Positions 33,728 to 43,774 of a stretch of DNA of 64,000 nt are shown here, in pieces. Below the pieces are notes generated by a model. The model was not told where the DNA came from. It saw only the letters and a list, made by a program, of their open reading frames with translations, and did not search any database. Both the position numbers and the translations under genes were made by a program. Positions within the stretch are counted from its first letter, which is position 1. The number at the start of each line of letters is the position of its first letter. This stretch comes from Bacidia rubella (taxonomy: Eukaryota > Ascomycota > Lecanoromycetes > Lecanorales > Ramalinaceae): NCBI GenBank assembly GCA_032158265.1, contig JAVTIF010000023.1:186001-250000 (forward strand), given 5' to 3'.

Positions 33728-34680
33728 CATTATAATATATATTGTATAATTATTAATAAAAGTTATTTAATTAACTTAACTATATATATAATTAAAAAAA
33801 TCTAAGATCTTTAGTTTATATTAATATAATAGAATTATATTTATATATAAGTTTTAAAGTCTAAGAACATAAATATAATACAAGTGATTTCAGTACTCTG
33901 AGCGCTTTCTAAGTGTTTTAATATATTAAAAAATTAATTACTAAGTTAAAAAAATAATAAAAATTTTACTTACTATATTTTTAAAAGAATATATATTATT
34001 TTGTTTCTTAGTAAAAAGTTATAAGATTTAAGCTAAAATAGTATTTAAAACTCTAATTTTCATTTTAAAATACTTGTATATAATTTAAAAGTAATATTAT
34101 TATTAAAATCTTTATTATAAATATATTTAATATAATATATAATTACTCTCTACAAAGCCCTAGTATTAAAAAGGACTTAAAGAAAAAAAAATCTTAAAAT
34201 TTTTTTAGCTAAGTTTAACAAGCGGATTAAATATCTAGAGCTATTTATAAAAATTAGTATTATTTACTAGTAAATTAGTTCATTTATTTAAAGTAATTAA
34301 ATCTTATTCTTTTAATTTATAAATATAATAAACTTTTATTTATTTAATATAGAATAAGTTTTATATATTAAATAAGTTATTATATATTGATAAATCTAGA
34401 ATCTATATATTATAGTTTTATAGGTTTTATACTTTTAATATATATATAACAAGTTTTAGTATTAAATTATAAGCTTTTAGCGATAGAAACTAATAAAAAC
34501 CTAAAAAATTAACTTTTTTTATTTTAAAGAAATTTTATTAATATTCAATATATTTAAAAAATAACTATATTCTTTAAATTCTTATTATAAATATGTTTAG
34601 TATAATATATAGTATATTCTATATAGCTTATATACAAAGGGGTATAATAGCTTTAAGTTTTTATCTTTTTTAAAAAGTTG
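33728..34680. repeat. Very AT-rich island, probable RIP-degraded repeat
   Basis: About 950 bp made almost wholly of A and T, dominated by TA, TTA and ATA runs, with sharp edges against normal DNA. There is no open frame of any length. In filamentous ascomycetes this is the usual end product of repeat-induced point mutation (C to T) on a transposon copy, although no element can be recognised. Composition is seen directly; origin is inferred. Confidence 0.75.
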
Positions 34681-35110
34681 CAAAATCCACAAACAGGCAT
34701 AGGGCGCCAAATGCGACCAATATCTTCGACATGAGCAAACCCGCAATATGGCAGCTAAATGCGCATTTAATGTTATTTGGGGGGTTAACGGATTTGCAGA
34801 TGACTACAATAGCTTTTGTTCTTCTTCAACGAATGTTAATCCTTAATCCATAGCCAAGAAGTATTACGTACCAAAGCTATATGTATATTACGCTAATCCC
34901 CACCGTACCTCAGTTTCTGGCTAATTGGTAGGATAGACGAGCTTATTCAACAACTTCCCAATCATATTGCTTCAAAGATGACTTGTTGAGTTCAGAAGAT
35001 ATGAAGTCAACGTCTCGCAGAGACGAACGGCCAGAAATGCTTCAGAGTCTGTGTACTGATCTGCATTCAAGAGTGCTGCGACATCAAAGAATTGGAAGGA
35101 ACCGCTACGC
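34681..35110. other. Flank right of the AT-rich island
   Basis: Returns to normal composition. Contains the 3' side of the gene at 35111 and no recognised feature. Confidence 0.4.
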
Positions 35111-37348
35111 TCAATCTTCGCCAATTGGAACAATCACGACTGTTCCATTTCCCCACGGCTGGTCTTCCGTTGGAGAAACTTTGAGAACTCCAAGCCATGA
35201 AAAAATGCAATCAAGACATGCTCCACGCTGCAAGATTGTAATATACTTTCTGCTGTCCCGAACAATTTGAGCCGCACACCACTGACCTAAAGAGTTGTTT
35301 TCAACCATCTGGTAGTAGATTTGGAGAGCTCCGAAAAAGGTATTCGGCTTGTTGACTGAAAATCCAGGTAGAAAAGCCCACGGTAATCTGAGCGACTCCC
35401 TGTTGAAGGGCTTGTAGTAGTCACAGTCGCACGGTGTTGTAATGTAAGTGGCTCCCATTAACCTATCTGTCATGAACCGTGGTAGAGCCGTGCCTAAGAG
35501 ATCCTGGCCATCGAAAATCTCGTGTTTGAGGTACAACGTATCTCCCGTAGCATGGATTAGATGTCGGCTACGCAAGTTAGGGACGATATCGCGGGGCTTG
35601 TAAGGCTCAGAGCCAGGTATATCTCTGATATAAGGATCAATATTTCCGCAAACAATTATTTGTCTCGGCTGATCTTGATAAACGAGCATGCCCGGAACAA
35701 GTGACAGTACAATACCGTGACTGTCCAACAGTGTTACTCGCAATGCAAAAGTGCGTATGATGATTACGTGGTCGACGTCTAAAGCTATCATGTCAGGCTT
35801 CCATTCTCGTTTATCAAAGTCTTCACTGTCGAAGACTGCACCTAGAGCGAGATGCTCAACGGGCGAAACTTCTATTGAATGTTGAGATAGTACTGCTAGA
35901 TCTATCCGTCTCCATAGGAAACGGGAAGATAAGCTACGTAGAGTCGCACTCCAGTCCGTGAATGCCAAGTGCGACGCTAGCAAGATGGAATTCCTCAGAG
36001 TTCCAAAAAATGCTGCCTTCAAAACTGCAGAATCTTCGTCGGTAATCGTGGTACCTATCAGATCTGATCCTGCACACTCCTGTATGTAAAGAGCAAACAA
36101 TTCCATGCTTTGCTTGCTGAATGGTGTTTGCTGGTCTGCATCACTTTCTGAGGGCGATAACGATAGTGGTGATTCTATCTTGCGAATATTTTTATAGTCA
36201 TCTGTATCAATATCATATCTTTCGTGCTGAAGAAGGCTGAAGCCGAGAGTGGACAAATTTTCTAGACAGCGCTGCCGTATCTGCGGCAGCATTGAAAGGA
36301 AGTATGGTATCGTGTTAGCAAAGCGGTTGCCAGGTCTAGACGCCATAGACGCAGCTTTGTTCAAAGCTAGGTTCGCAACGAAGCTCGAAATGCTTTGTTT
36401 CACCCTTAAGGACGATATTTCTGGATGTCGGAACTCCAGGTAGTTGAAATTGTCACAGCTCACTGACCACCCTCGGCAATGGCCGCGATCCAGTCGGGCC
36501 AGTACGATAACTTCTGTCAATGTGTCAATGGTGTAAAACTCGAGCTTTGTTTCTTCATCGTACGGACAAATCACAACCTTTGCCTTATCATAATGGTCTG
36601 TCATCGGTATACGCCTGCCTCTACCGTCTATGGCACATGTTGGCAGCTTCAGAATATGACTTGCATACGACGCGATCCAAGCGGACCCGGTGAAGCCTTT
36701 CACGTATAGAATACATCCATCTTCGGCCGCGGCTATTGCATGACATGCTCTTACAATCTTGGATAGCGAAGCTACATTTGGAATAGCGTCGTATGGAGCA
36801 ATGTCGCCGGAATGCGAGAAGTGGCTTCCTTGTTTGGCCAGCCGCAATAAGAAATCATATTGATGCATAACTTTCTCGCGAAACCCAACAAGACGTGTGA
36901 AGTCTATCAGACCGTCTCGGAGCTTGGCAAACTGTTGCATGCCGGGTGTATTTTCGGGCGCAATCTTCGAGTCCTCAAACAGATGATTTAGCAGTAGCGG
37001 ACAAGCCTCTGGGGACATCAACGGGGCAATCGCTGTCATCAGCGCAAGCACGTTTTCGCCAGCGCGTGTTTTCAGAAATTGCTCAACCAGGAAGGAAGTC
37101 GATGCTCCGATTTCGACAAGATTGTAGAGCCATGTTTTCTCGTTTCTTTGCTTTCGTCTTGCCGCGTTGAGACTTTTCCGGAATTCTGGACAGGCAGGTA
37201 CAAGCTCGCTAACCATCAGCATGCAGCCAACGGTGTGTATATCGACGCCCGCAGACGCCAGTTGCTTGAGTCCGTGCGCTCCAACGTTGAAGACCAGCTG
37301 TGATAAACCAGGTATATCCACCTGCCAACTGGGAGCGCTTGAGGCCAT
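35111..37348 (-). CDS. Large intronless protein of unknown function (745 aa)
   Basis: Single open frame of 745 aa, long and intronless compared with its neighbours. The N-terminus MASSAPSWQVDIPGLSQLVFN leads into GLKQLASAGVDIHTVGCMLMV and WLYNLVEIGASTSFLVEQFLKTRAGENVLALM, an all-alpha region. The middle has GCILYVKGFTGSAWIASYASHIL followed by LPTCAIDGRG. The C-terminal third is beta-rich and ends in a Trp/Cys-containing tail. There is no signal peptide, membrane helix, P-loop or zinc motif. I believe this is a lineage-specific family with copies in other filamentous ascomycetes, but I cannot name a domain. It lies next to the AT-rich island, where such genes are often variable between strains (inference). 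Confidence 0.75.
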   Translation of the reverse strand: MASSAPSWQVDIPGLSQLVFNVGAHGLKQLASAGVDIHTVGCMLMVSELVPACPEFRKSLNAARRKQRNEKTWLYNLVEIGASTSFLVEQFLKTRAGENVLALMTAIAPLMSPEACPLLLNHLFEDSKIAPENTPGMQQFAKLRDGLIDFTRLVGFREKVMHQYDFLLRLAKQGSHFSHSGDIAPYDAIPNVASLSKIVRACHAIAAAEDGCILYVKGFTGSAWIASYASHILKLPTCAIDGRGRRIPMTDHYDKAKVVICPYDEETKLEFYTIDTLTEVIVLARLDRGHCRGWSVSCDNFNYLEFRHPEISSLRVKQSISSFVANLALNKAASMASRPGNRFANTIPYFLSMLPQIRQRCLENLSTLGFSLLQHERYDIDTDDYKNIRKIESPLSLSPSESDADQQTPFSKQSMELFALYIQECAGSDLIGTTITDEDSAVLKAAFFGTLRNSILLASHLAFTDWSATLRSLSSRFLWRRIDLAVLSQHSIEVSPVEHLALGAVFDSEDFDKREWKPDMIALDVDHVIIIRTFALRVTLLDSHGIVLSLVPGMLVYQDQPRQIIVCGNIDPYIRDIPGSEPYKPRDIVPNLRSRHLIHATGDTLYLKHEIFDGQDLLGTALPRFMTDRLMGATYITTPCDCDYYKPFNRESLRLPWAFLPGFSVNKPNTFFGALQIYYQMVENNSLGQWCAAQIVRDSRKYITILQRGACLDCIFSWLGVLKVSPTEDQPWGNGTVVIVPIGED

Positions 37349-38378
37349 GACTATCCTAGGATGCTCGTGATTTTAGATATTGGGGCTGAGGATATTCATC
37401 AATACTTGATGTATGGCCTGGCCTTATATCAGCGTCGTCGAATTTAGGTCTGTGGGGCATACGATTGTGGCCGGAGCTAGCCGAATCGAAGTGGTGGGAG
37501 CATCCTGCAGCCCTATCACACTGTTCATGCAGTCTAATGGATCGTATCAACACTCTAAGGCCAATTTTGGTTAGCTTATGGCAAGCGCCCAAATGCCAAT
37601 GGGAAGCCATTACTAACAGTCATTTCCTGAATAAAACGACTTCCTGTTGCCAGCTCTGTTGCGAAGAAGCCTGTTCACATAATCTCTCAAGGAGCCCCAT
37701 TTAGTGGATAACTCTCGTGATGTGGCGTCTAACGTGCGATCAGGCTGGGTCAGCACGAATAAGATGTTCATATACGTCACACTAGGGTTATAAGGACCAA
37801 TAAGTCCTCTTTGACGCCCACTAGTTTAGGGAAAGCCTGAACGTTAGAGGTATAAACACGAAACTCATCTATATTCAATCCTACCCGGCGCAGATTTCTT
37901 AGATTCTCTGCACGAGCTCATCGTCTACAAATATAAAACAACAGCAGGAGGGAATGATATGTACCACAGTGATAGCACCCGGAAGGGTAGAACTTCATAA
38001 GCTGAATTCCCATCATAGACACTACCGCTTCAGTCAACTTCACTGACCTTAAGCTAAACGGAACTCGTCAGACTTTACATTAGCAGAGCTTTGAGCTGAC
38101 AACGGTGACGCTGGATTCTACGAAATGACAGATCGCGTGAATTCATCTAGAAAAGCTGACGGATACAAGACTAAGCAGACACTCCTCTATCCCATCTTCA
38201 TTTCGACACATCTACATCCTGGCCTCTTACCCCCAGAGAAGCTGCATCCACACTCTGACCTTCGCCCCCCTGGCTGAGGAGCATTGACAGTCGAGCCTTT
38301 AAGGCCCAGCGAATTGTTACTCCCATTCTAGCTCCCTTCGACCGATTCAGATACATCCATACTTGAGCCCAGATCATC
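37349..38378. other. Intergenic region, nothing convincing
   Basis: Short unsupported frames. An imperfect palindromic segment (TTATAAGGACCAATAAGTCC) lies at about 37788-37807. No other structure. Confidence 0.35.
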
Positions 38379-38993
38379 TTAGGGAGAACTAGCCATACCC
38401 AGACCTCCATTCCCTTGTGGCACCCCTGTGTACACATTCACATTCTCGCCTCCGTCCTCCCGCGGACACATTTCGGCAGCCCCACTGATACAACCTCTCC
38501 CGAAGCTCTGCCCACTTGACACCTTCACAAAGCTGAATGTTGCAAAATACGCATTGTCATAAAATGCCTTGCCCAGCGCCACTGTCGTATCATACATAAT
38601 ATTGATATCAAGAGGCTGGACCGCTCTCTCCTCATTCGTCTGCGGCCAGACTTGCACGTTCACACAAGGAACACCGGAATCCGTTTCAAGGCAGGCTCCA
38701 TTCGTGGCTTCGTCGAGAGGGTCGTACTCCCTAACGTTTCGAGCTCCTGTGACGGCTTCTCTCCATGCGCCGAGAGACTTCAATAAGCCATGGCGGTCTT
38801 GTGAGACGGGATCCGTGATGGAGAACTTGAGATGGAAGTCTGCGTTTAGCTTGAGGGCCACTTCGCTTGGGGCGGTTGGCGGCGGAGTTGTGGAGAGTGA
38901 CGGCCGAAGATTCGGGACCTGGGGTAGAGCTAGAGTCCACTGGGAGAGGAGGATGAAGATGGAGAGCGAGAGAGGAATGACGCTTGTGTGCAT
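38379..38993 (-). CDS. Small secreted protein, hypothetical (204 aa)
   Basis: Single exon. MHTSVIPLSLSIFILLSQWTLA is a strong signal peptide, cleaved near ALPQ. A Pro/Ser/Thr-rich spacer is followed by ALKLNADFHLKFSI, NGACLETDSGVPCVNV, a beta-rich stretch INIMYDTTVALGKAF, and a Cys pair in RGCISGAAEMCPRED. Four Cys suggest two disulfides. The C-terminus is Gly/Asn-rich. No domain is recognised. Effector-like secreted protein of unknown function. Confidence 0.65.
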   Translation of the reverse strand: MHTSVIPLSLSIFILLSQWTLALPQVPNLRPSLSTTPPPTAPSEVALKLNADFHLKFSITDPVSQDRHGLLKSLGAWREAVTGARNVREYDPLDEATNGACLETDSGVPCVNVQVWPQTNEERAVQPLDINIMYDTTVALGKAFYDNAYFATFSFVKVSSGQSFGRGCISGAAEMCPREDGGENVNVYTGVPQGNGGLGMASSP

Positions 38994-39041
38994 TGTGGCT
39001 CTTGTTGGGTCTTTCGGGACACTGGTAAATCTTCTTGTTGG

Positions 39042-39049
39042 TATATAAA
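39042..39049 (-). promoter_or_regulatory. TATA-box-like element upstream of the secreted-protein gene
   Basis: Minus strand reads TTTATATA about 50 bp before the ATG at 38993. Sequence and spacing fit a core promoter. Confidence 0.45.
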
Positions 39050-41702
39050 TGGACGACCGTTGAGGTTTTCATCAGTGGAGAGTGTAGAGGCTATCTTTAT
39101 AGACAATCCACATGCTGATGAGATATCAGTGCTCCTAGGATAATAATAGTGTTGAGGCTGAAACGCCTGGTCTGGCAGCTGTCTCGCAGGGCATCCTGAC
39201 TAGCTGTGAAACAAGGCGGGATGCAAGAATAGCACCTGTGCAGTCTCGATTTTATGGCGCATAGTCTCGAAACATTGAGGAGCCACAATATCTTGTTCTT
39301 GCGGGACAATACTTCGAAGTGAAAAGGACATATTGAGTGAGCACAGTAATAGCGACCGCCCCGACCTTCAGGAGGACTTTCTTACCAGGCGTATGTGTTA
39401 TAATCTCCAGATCATGCCTAACTGGAATGGTTATATACGCCGCATGATCAGTTAACAAATAATAAAATTTAGCCCAGGTACGCCGTATTATTTCGCGCTC
39501 GCTTTGAGAGCTGCATCTGCATCATCACAATAGTAGACCATTAAACGCATTGCCTAGTCTAATAAAGCTGGTCAGTCAGACGACTTATCATTAAGATAAC
39601 GGACGGCAAAGACAAGAAGGAATAAAGACCTAAAGTGAAGCAGACCGTGTTTATGGACAGCTAGATAAGTAGAGCTTATAGGCAGAGTCGTTTTATTCTC
39701 TATAGCTATTGATATTGCAAGAGCCGGATTTTAAGAATGTTTATGACCTCGCTCAAGTATATATCAATCTAATGAAGCTCAATCAGCGCGAAGGGTGTAG
39801 TGTTATCGTCAAGAGTCAATTTCAAGACTCGAGCACTGGCGAAGTTGGCAAAAGCTAAATGTGAGCAGTATCTTGGCATTAAGCAGGAAGCTGTGGTAAT
39901 GTCGGGGAGATGTTGGAGTACGTCGATGGTGTAGCAAAGGCGTGAGTCTAAGCCTGATGGGAACTTTGGCAGTGGAAATATGATGCATCTATGGTTTGCT
40001 TTGGGGCTTTTCCAAGGCCAGAAACGCCAGGTTTGGCTACGCGATTTGTATTGGCATTGCTAGAAGTAAGTTGCTATACGAAGAGATAGAAACGGCTTTA
40101 GCCAAACCATTGCGAAAGGCTGAAGAGGAAGGTATCAACACAACATTACCTGAGTATCAAGCCCAAAATCAAGAGAAATCTGCTTCTGCAACCGCCAGCC
40201 CATTCCATGGCCGAGGTAGAGTCGCTCCATCTTAGGCATTGTGTTTCAACCGCTATGACGCCGATCTTGTGCAGTGTGCTAGTATGGTCCTGCACCTGCA
40301 AATTACTTAGCGAGCTGGCTCGCTACGTCGCCTTCCCTGGGGCTCTTACCCATGTGAGGCGAGTCGAACATTGACACAGGCTAAGGCGCGATGCATTGCC
40401 ACCAATGCCTCACGAACACCACCCGTCACAACGATGGCCATTGGACCAGTAGTTTATACCAGTCCTAAGAGTCTAATTCTTCAGCAGGCGCAGAGATTGC
40501 CGCTTCTGCTTGAAACGTAGTCCAGATCTTTGACAAGGCTCAACGATATGCAAGGACTTTCTGACGCTCGTCTAGAATGGTCTTCATCATCATAGACCCT
40601 TAAGTGCGGCTCAGTATTAGCCCCCAACATCGCCACCGGATAATTTTGGAACAAATCAACCTTAATTTTGGTTTTGAAGCTTGGACACGTGGTCGAACAT
40701 TTGTCTGGTACCTGGCTGGCTGCTGGTTCAGCTGGAAGGAGCCAGGTGAATTGCCGTGCTTGGACAATCCGGAGGACTATCTTCTTACTCGTTGTCCGAC
40801 GCATCTGCAGATTCAGTCACGCTGTTCATCATGACGTGAGAGTTGCTTGAGATTGGAGCTTGCTTGCATAGCAGCAATCGAGGATCCTGGGTGTGAGACT
40901 TCAACGAAAAAGCGTGTTCGAGGGGAAGAGGCACCTACGTTGCTTTCTGAATAGTACGGCATGAGCACCATGTGGTAATTTTCCGGGCTCCTGACGTGTA
41001 AACGCGCTCTGTGAATGTCCCGTGCTTGGAACGTATACGCGACGTTTCACGATGCGGGATGGCCACGCCACGTTTCACAACATTGAGATCAACCGTCAAC
41101 ACGGCACGAGAGCCTCATCACCATGGGAATGAGCAGGAACGCGTGAAGGTAGGCGCCTGAGATAACAAGTGAGAATCCTGAGTACCCTGGGATGATGCGA
41201 TGCTTCAATATGAATCGTACGGACTTGGAAAGCGTAAAGAATGAAGACAAGCCGAATACACTGCTTGTACTGGATGATTGGACTTGTGCGAATGACACTT
41301 TATTCGATATGATAGCTGCATCGAACCGCTGAACGGCAAATAGACCCCGAAGAGGCAAGAATGCGCGACTAGGAAGACAGGTTTTGTGTTAATGGCATGG
41401 CGATCCATGCTTTTCTCATTGGTTTGTGACTTAACATCGTTTCAAACCTCTTCGGGACGTCCTGTATCATATTCTGAGCCGTGTTTGAGAATGGCTTATT
41501 CACCATCTGGGTGACGGTTGAGGATTTGACGGCAGATTGCGTTACAAACTTGATTTAAGGATGAGTTAATCGATGCAATGAGTATATGAACGAGGGATGC
41601 GGTGTTTCGTACACTTTCCATGTTCCTCCACACCTTCTGAACATTTCTCTCGGGTTTCCTTCAAGTGTCTCAACCATAATCATCGCCTAGCCTTGTAGTA
41701 TC
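39050..41702. other. Long gene-poor stretch with weak coding-like fragments
   Basis: About 2.6 kb with no convincing gene. Two fragments look somewhat protein-like: 39996..40235 (+, with LLYEEIETALAKPLRKAEEEG) and 40481..40804 (-, with HLRVYDDEDHSRRASESPC). Neither has a recognised domain, and the first has a competing frame. About 39460-39900 is AT-shifted with many stops and could be old repeat DNA. Nothing else is seen. Confidence 0.35.
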
Positions 41703-42768
41703 ATGCATAGCAAAGATCTCAGCCCTCTTATCCTCCTGTCATCACTCTTCACCAGCGCTCTTAGTCTTCCAAGCCATTGGAATCCTGACAAAATCGAAGA
41801 GCTGGCTCGTGAAGGTGTATCCGCGAATCGACCCTTAATCGAGAAGCGATATGCTTGTGATTTAGTAAGCTGCACACGGAGATTGCATCCGTGCTTCGCC
41901 ATATTGACCTACATAGGGCATAAATTGCGATCCAGACGATGGCATGTCAAATCCAATGTGTCGAAGTTTCCATGACTGCGAGAGTTGTGTGGCGAACAAC
42001 CAATTCGCGTGGGGCGGCACATGCATGTACACCCTCGATCCCGATCCGTCATCTGGAAGTAGCAATGCTGGAGAGTCCTTTGAATCGTGCGAGACCGATC
42101 AGTCTTGTTCGAGCTCAGATGCCGGCTCCGACGCAGGTGGAGGTGGCGGAGGAGGAGGTGGTGGTGGAGGCGGGGCACAAGGAAATCAGCAGCAGCTAGC
42201 AGCCCTCGATAAGCAAGCAAAAGACGAACAAGGTGCTTTTCTGAAGTTGGATGCTGCGGGGAGGGAGGCCTACAAGAAGAAAAGGAAGGCTGGTAAGGGA
42301 GGTGAACAGCTGTCGCCTGAACAGATGAAGCAGATACAAGGCGGTGATGGAGCGCAAGGGGCTGGGCAAACTAATGAGACCGCCGCCGAGCTCGTCCAGT
42401 CCCCGGCTGAAAGAGATGCAGCGAAAGGGCAGGGAAACATTCCATTGAATACTTGTCGTGAGTTCCTTTTCATTCCAGGTCCGCGTCATCCTCTGAGTCC
42501 CCCTTCTCTTGGTCTCATCGTTAAAGTTTTTCATGTCTGGGCTATTCCATCAAAGCCGTTAATTGCAAGAGACTTTTGTTTTGGCTAATATCTTTTCCTA
42601 CGAAATGTAGCCGCCGACGCCCAGCGAAAAGGCTGCAATACGAAGGACGAATGGAGTTGTGGCTCTTGGCTACCTGGCTGTAAATGTGAGTATGTGCAAA
42701 AAAGTTGGTTGGAGAAGTTGAGTGTTGGTGGCGGCCAGTATGATGGCAAGTGTGGGCCCAAATTCTGA
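41703..42768 (+). CDS. Cys-rich secreted protein with Kex2 site and Gly-rich linker
   Basis: Three exons: 41703..41864, 41917..42457 and 42611..42768, with introns of 52 and 153 bp; 286 aa. LSPLILLSSLFTSALSLPSHW is a signal peptide. A short propeptide ends in Glu-Lys-Arg before Tyr-Ala-Cys, a Kex2-type cleavage site. An N-terminal Cys domain runs INCDPDDGMSNPMCRSFHDCE, SCVANNQFAWGGTCMYTL and SCETDQSC. A Ser/Asp stretch, a run of about 13 Gly and a charged helical linker (LDKQAKDEQGAFLKLDAAGRE) follow. The C-terminal Cys domain across exon 3 has GCNTKDEWSCGSWLPGCKCEY and ends with a further Cys near the tail. The splice phases agree and the exons share composition. No family is named; effector or wall-associated roles are possible. 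Confidence 0.72.
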
Positions 42769-43268
42769 ATTCGTATTTGCATTAGAGAGCGTGAAGGAGA
42801 AGCATTGTTGACCAAGCTTCTCCGGTCGGTGAAGATCTTGATTGGACTATTAATGGCGAAGCACGGTGAGCGTAGTGTTGCCTCAAGCGCTGCTTGTTGC
42901 CACAATACTACCGACCTTGTGAAAGTACTATGCAACATCAGCATAAGCCACGAGTGGGATTCAGCATGATATAAATAGACCACAAGTTTGGTTCGCTTAT
43001 TAGCACAAGTGAACCATTGATCATGATATTTGTGGCTAGATCCACAAGCATTAAGAAAGCGTTCAAAGATTGCCCGGAAGGAAGCAGTGCTTAACAACAC
43101 CCAAACAAATATGCGGCCCATCGCTGGAAGATTGCTGACCCACCCGGTGAATCTCCTGCGGACTCTACAGCTCGAGTTGTGGTACAATTCACGTTCGAAC
43201 TTCCGTTCGATAAAGAAGTTTGATGCCATCACTCACCAAAAACTGATCTGGGGAGACACCCGCATCCC
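42769..43268. other. Convergent 3' region
   Basis: A 215-codon minus-strand frame overlaps here (42585..43232) but also runs through exon 3 of the + gene and lacks a domain. It is taken as a shadow. Confidence 0.4.
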
Positions 43269-43774
43269 CTAAGTCTCAGCCTTTCCAAAATTCAGTCTGC
43301 TCGGCAAATTTGAGGAGACTGGTGTGGTTAAACCTGGTGATGGCGCAGAATCTGGGGCATCAGCAATTTGCTCTCTATCCTTTGTGTAAGGTAGGGTGTC
43401 CTTATTTGGCGCAGATGGTGCTTCCTGCTTTTGCACTGCCCTAGGATTGTGGAAGCTGGGCAACACCAGCACGTGCTTGATTCCCTGACCGGAAGAAGAG
43501 TGATACCGCTTATGGTAGGTGGTGATGTTTCATGCTTGGTTCCGAGACAGTTATCACCGTTCTTCGAGTGCTGAAGCAGTACCTTCGTTTTTGTTTACAT
43601 CATCCTCTGAAGAATCTCCGTTCTCTGGAGCAGAGCCTTATTTACTATGCAATGATCTCAAGCATGCTTATGTTTGACGACATGTCGAGGCACCGAGATG
43701 GCCGATTCCTCTTGACATGATCCCTGTATCTCCGCATCCGCAGGGCTGTCAAAGCATTCGAGAGCTTTGAACAT
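43269..43774 (-). CDS. Probable small multi-exon orphan gene
   Basis: Three coding-like segments lie in order on the minus strand. From an ATG at 43774: MFKALECFDSPADAEIQGSC and EESAISVPRH. At about 43633-43570: SAPENGDSSEDDVNKNEG. At about 43505-43269: YHSSSGQGIKHVLVLPSFHN, then a Pro/Ser/Asp-rich tail ending RLNFGKAET and a stop. Each is bounded by candidate GT and AG sites, but exact junctions are not settled. No signal peptide and no domain. Amino-acid character is the main support; the function is unknown. Confidence 0.38.

Noticed and set aside
39460..39900. AT-shifted stretch as a transposon remnant
   Set aside because: No terminal repeats, target duplication or transposase-like frame could be read; left as undetermined intergenic DNA.
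42585..43232. 215-aa minus-strand ORF
   Set aside because: Overlaps exon 3 of the Cys-rich secreted gene on the opposite strand, has no domain and has arbitrary composition.
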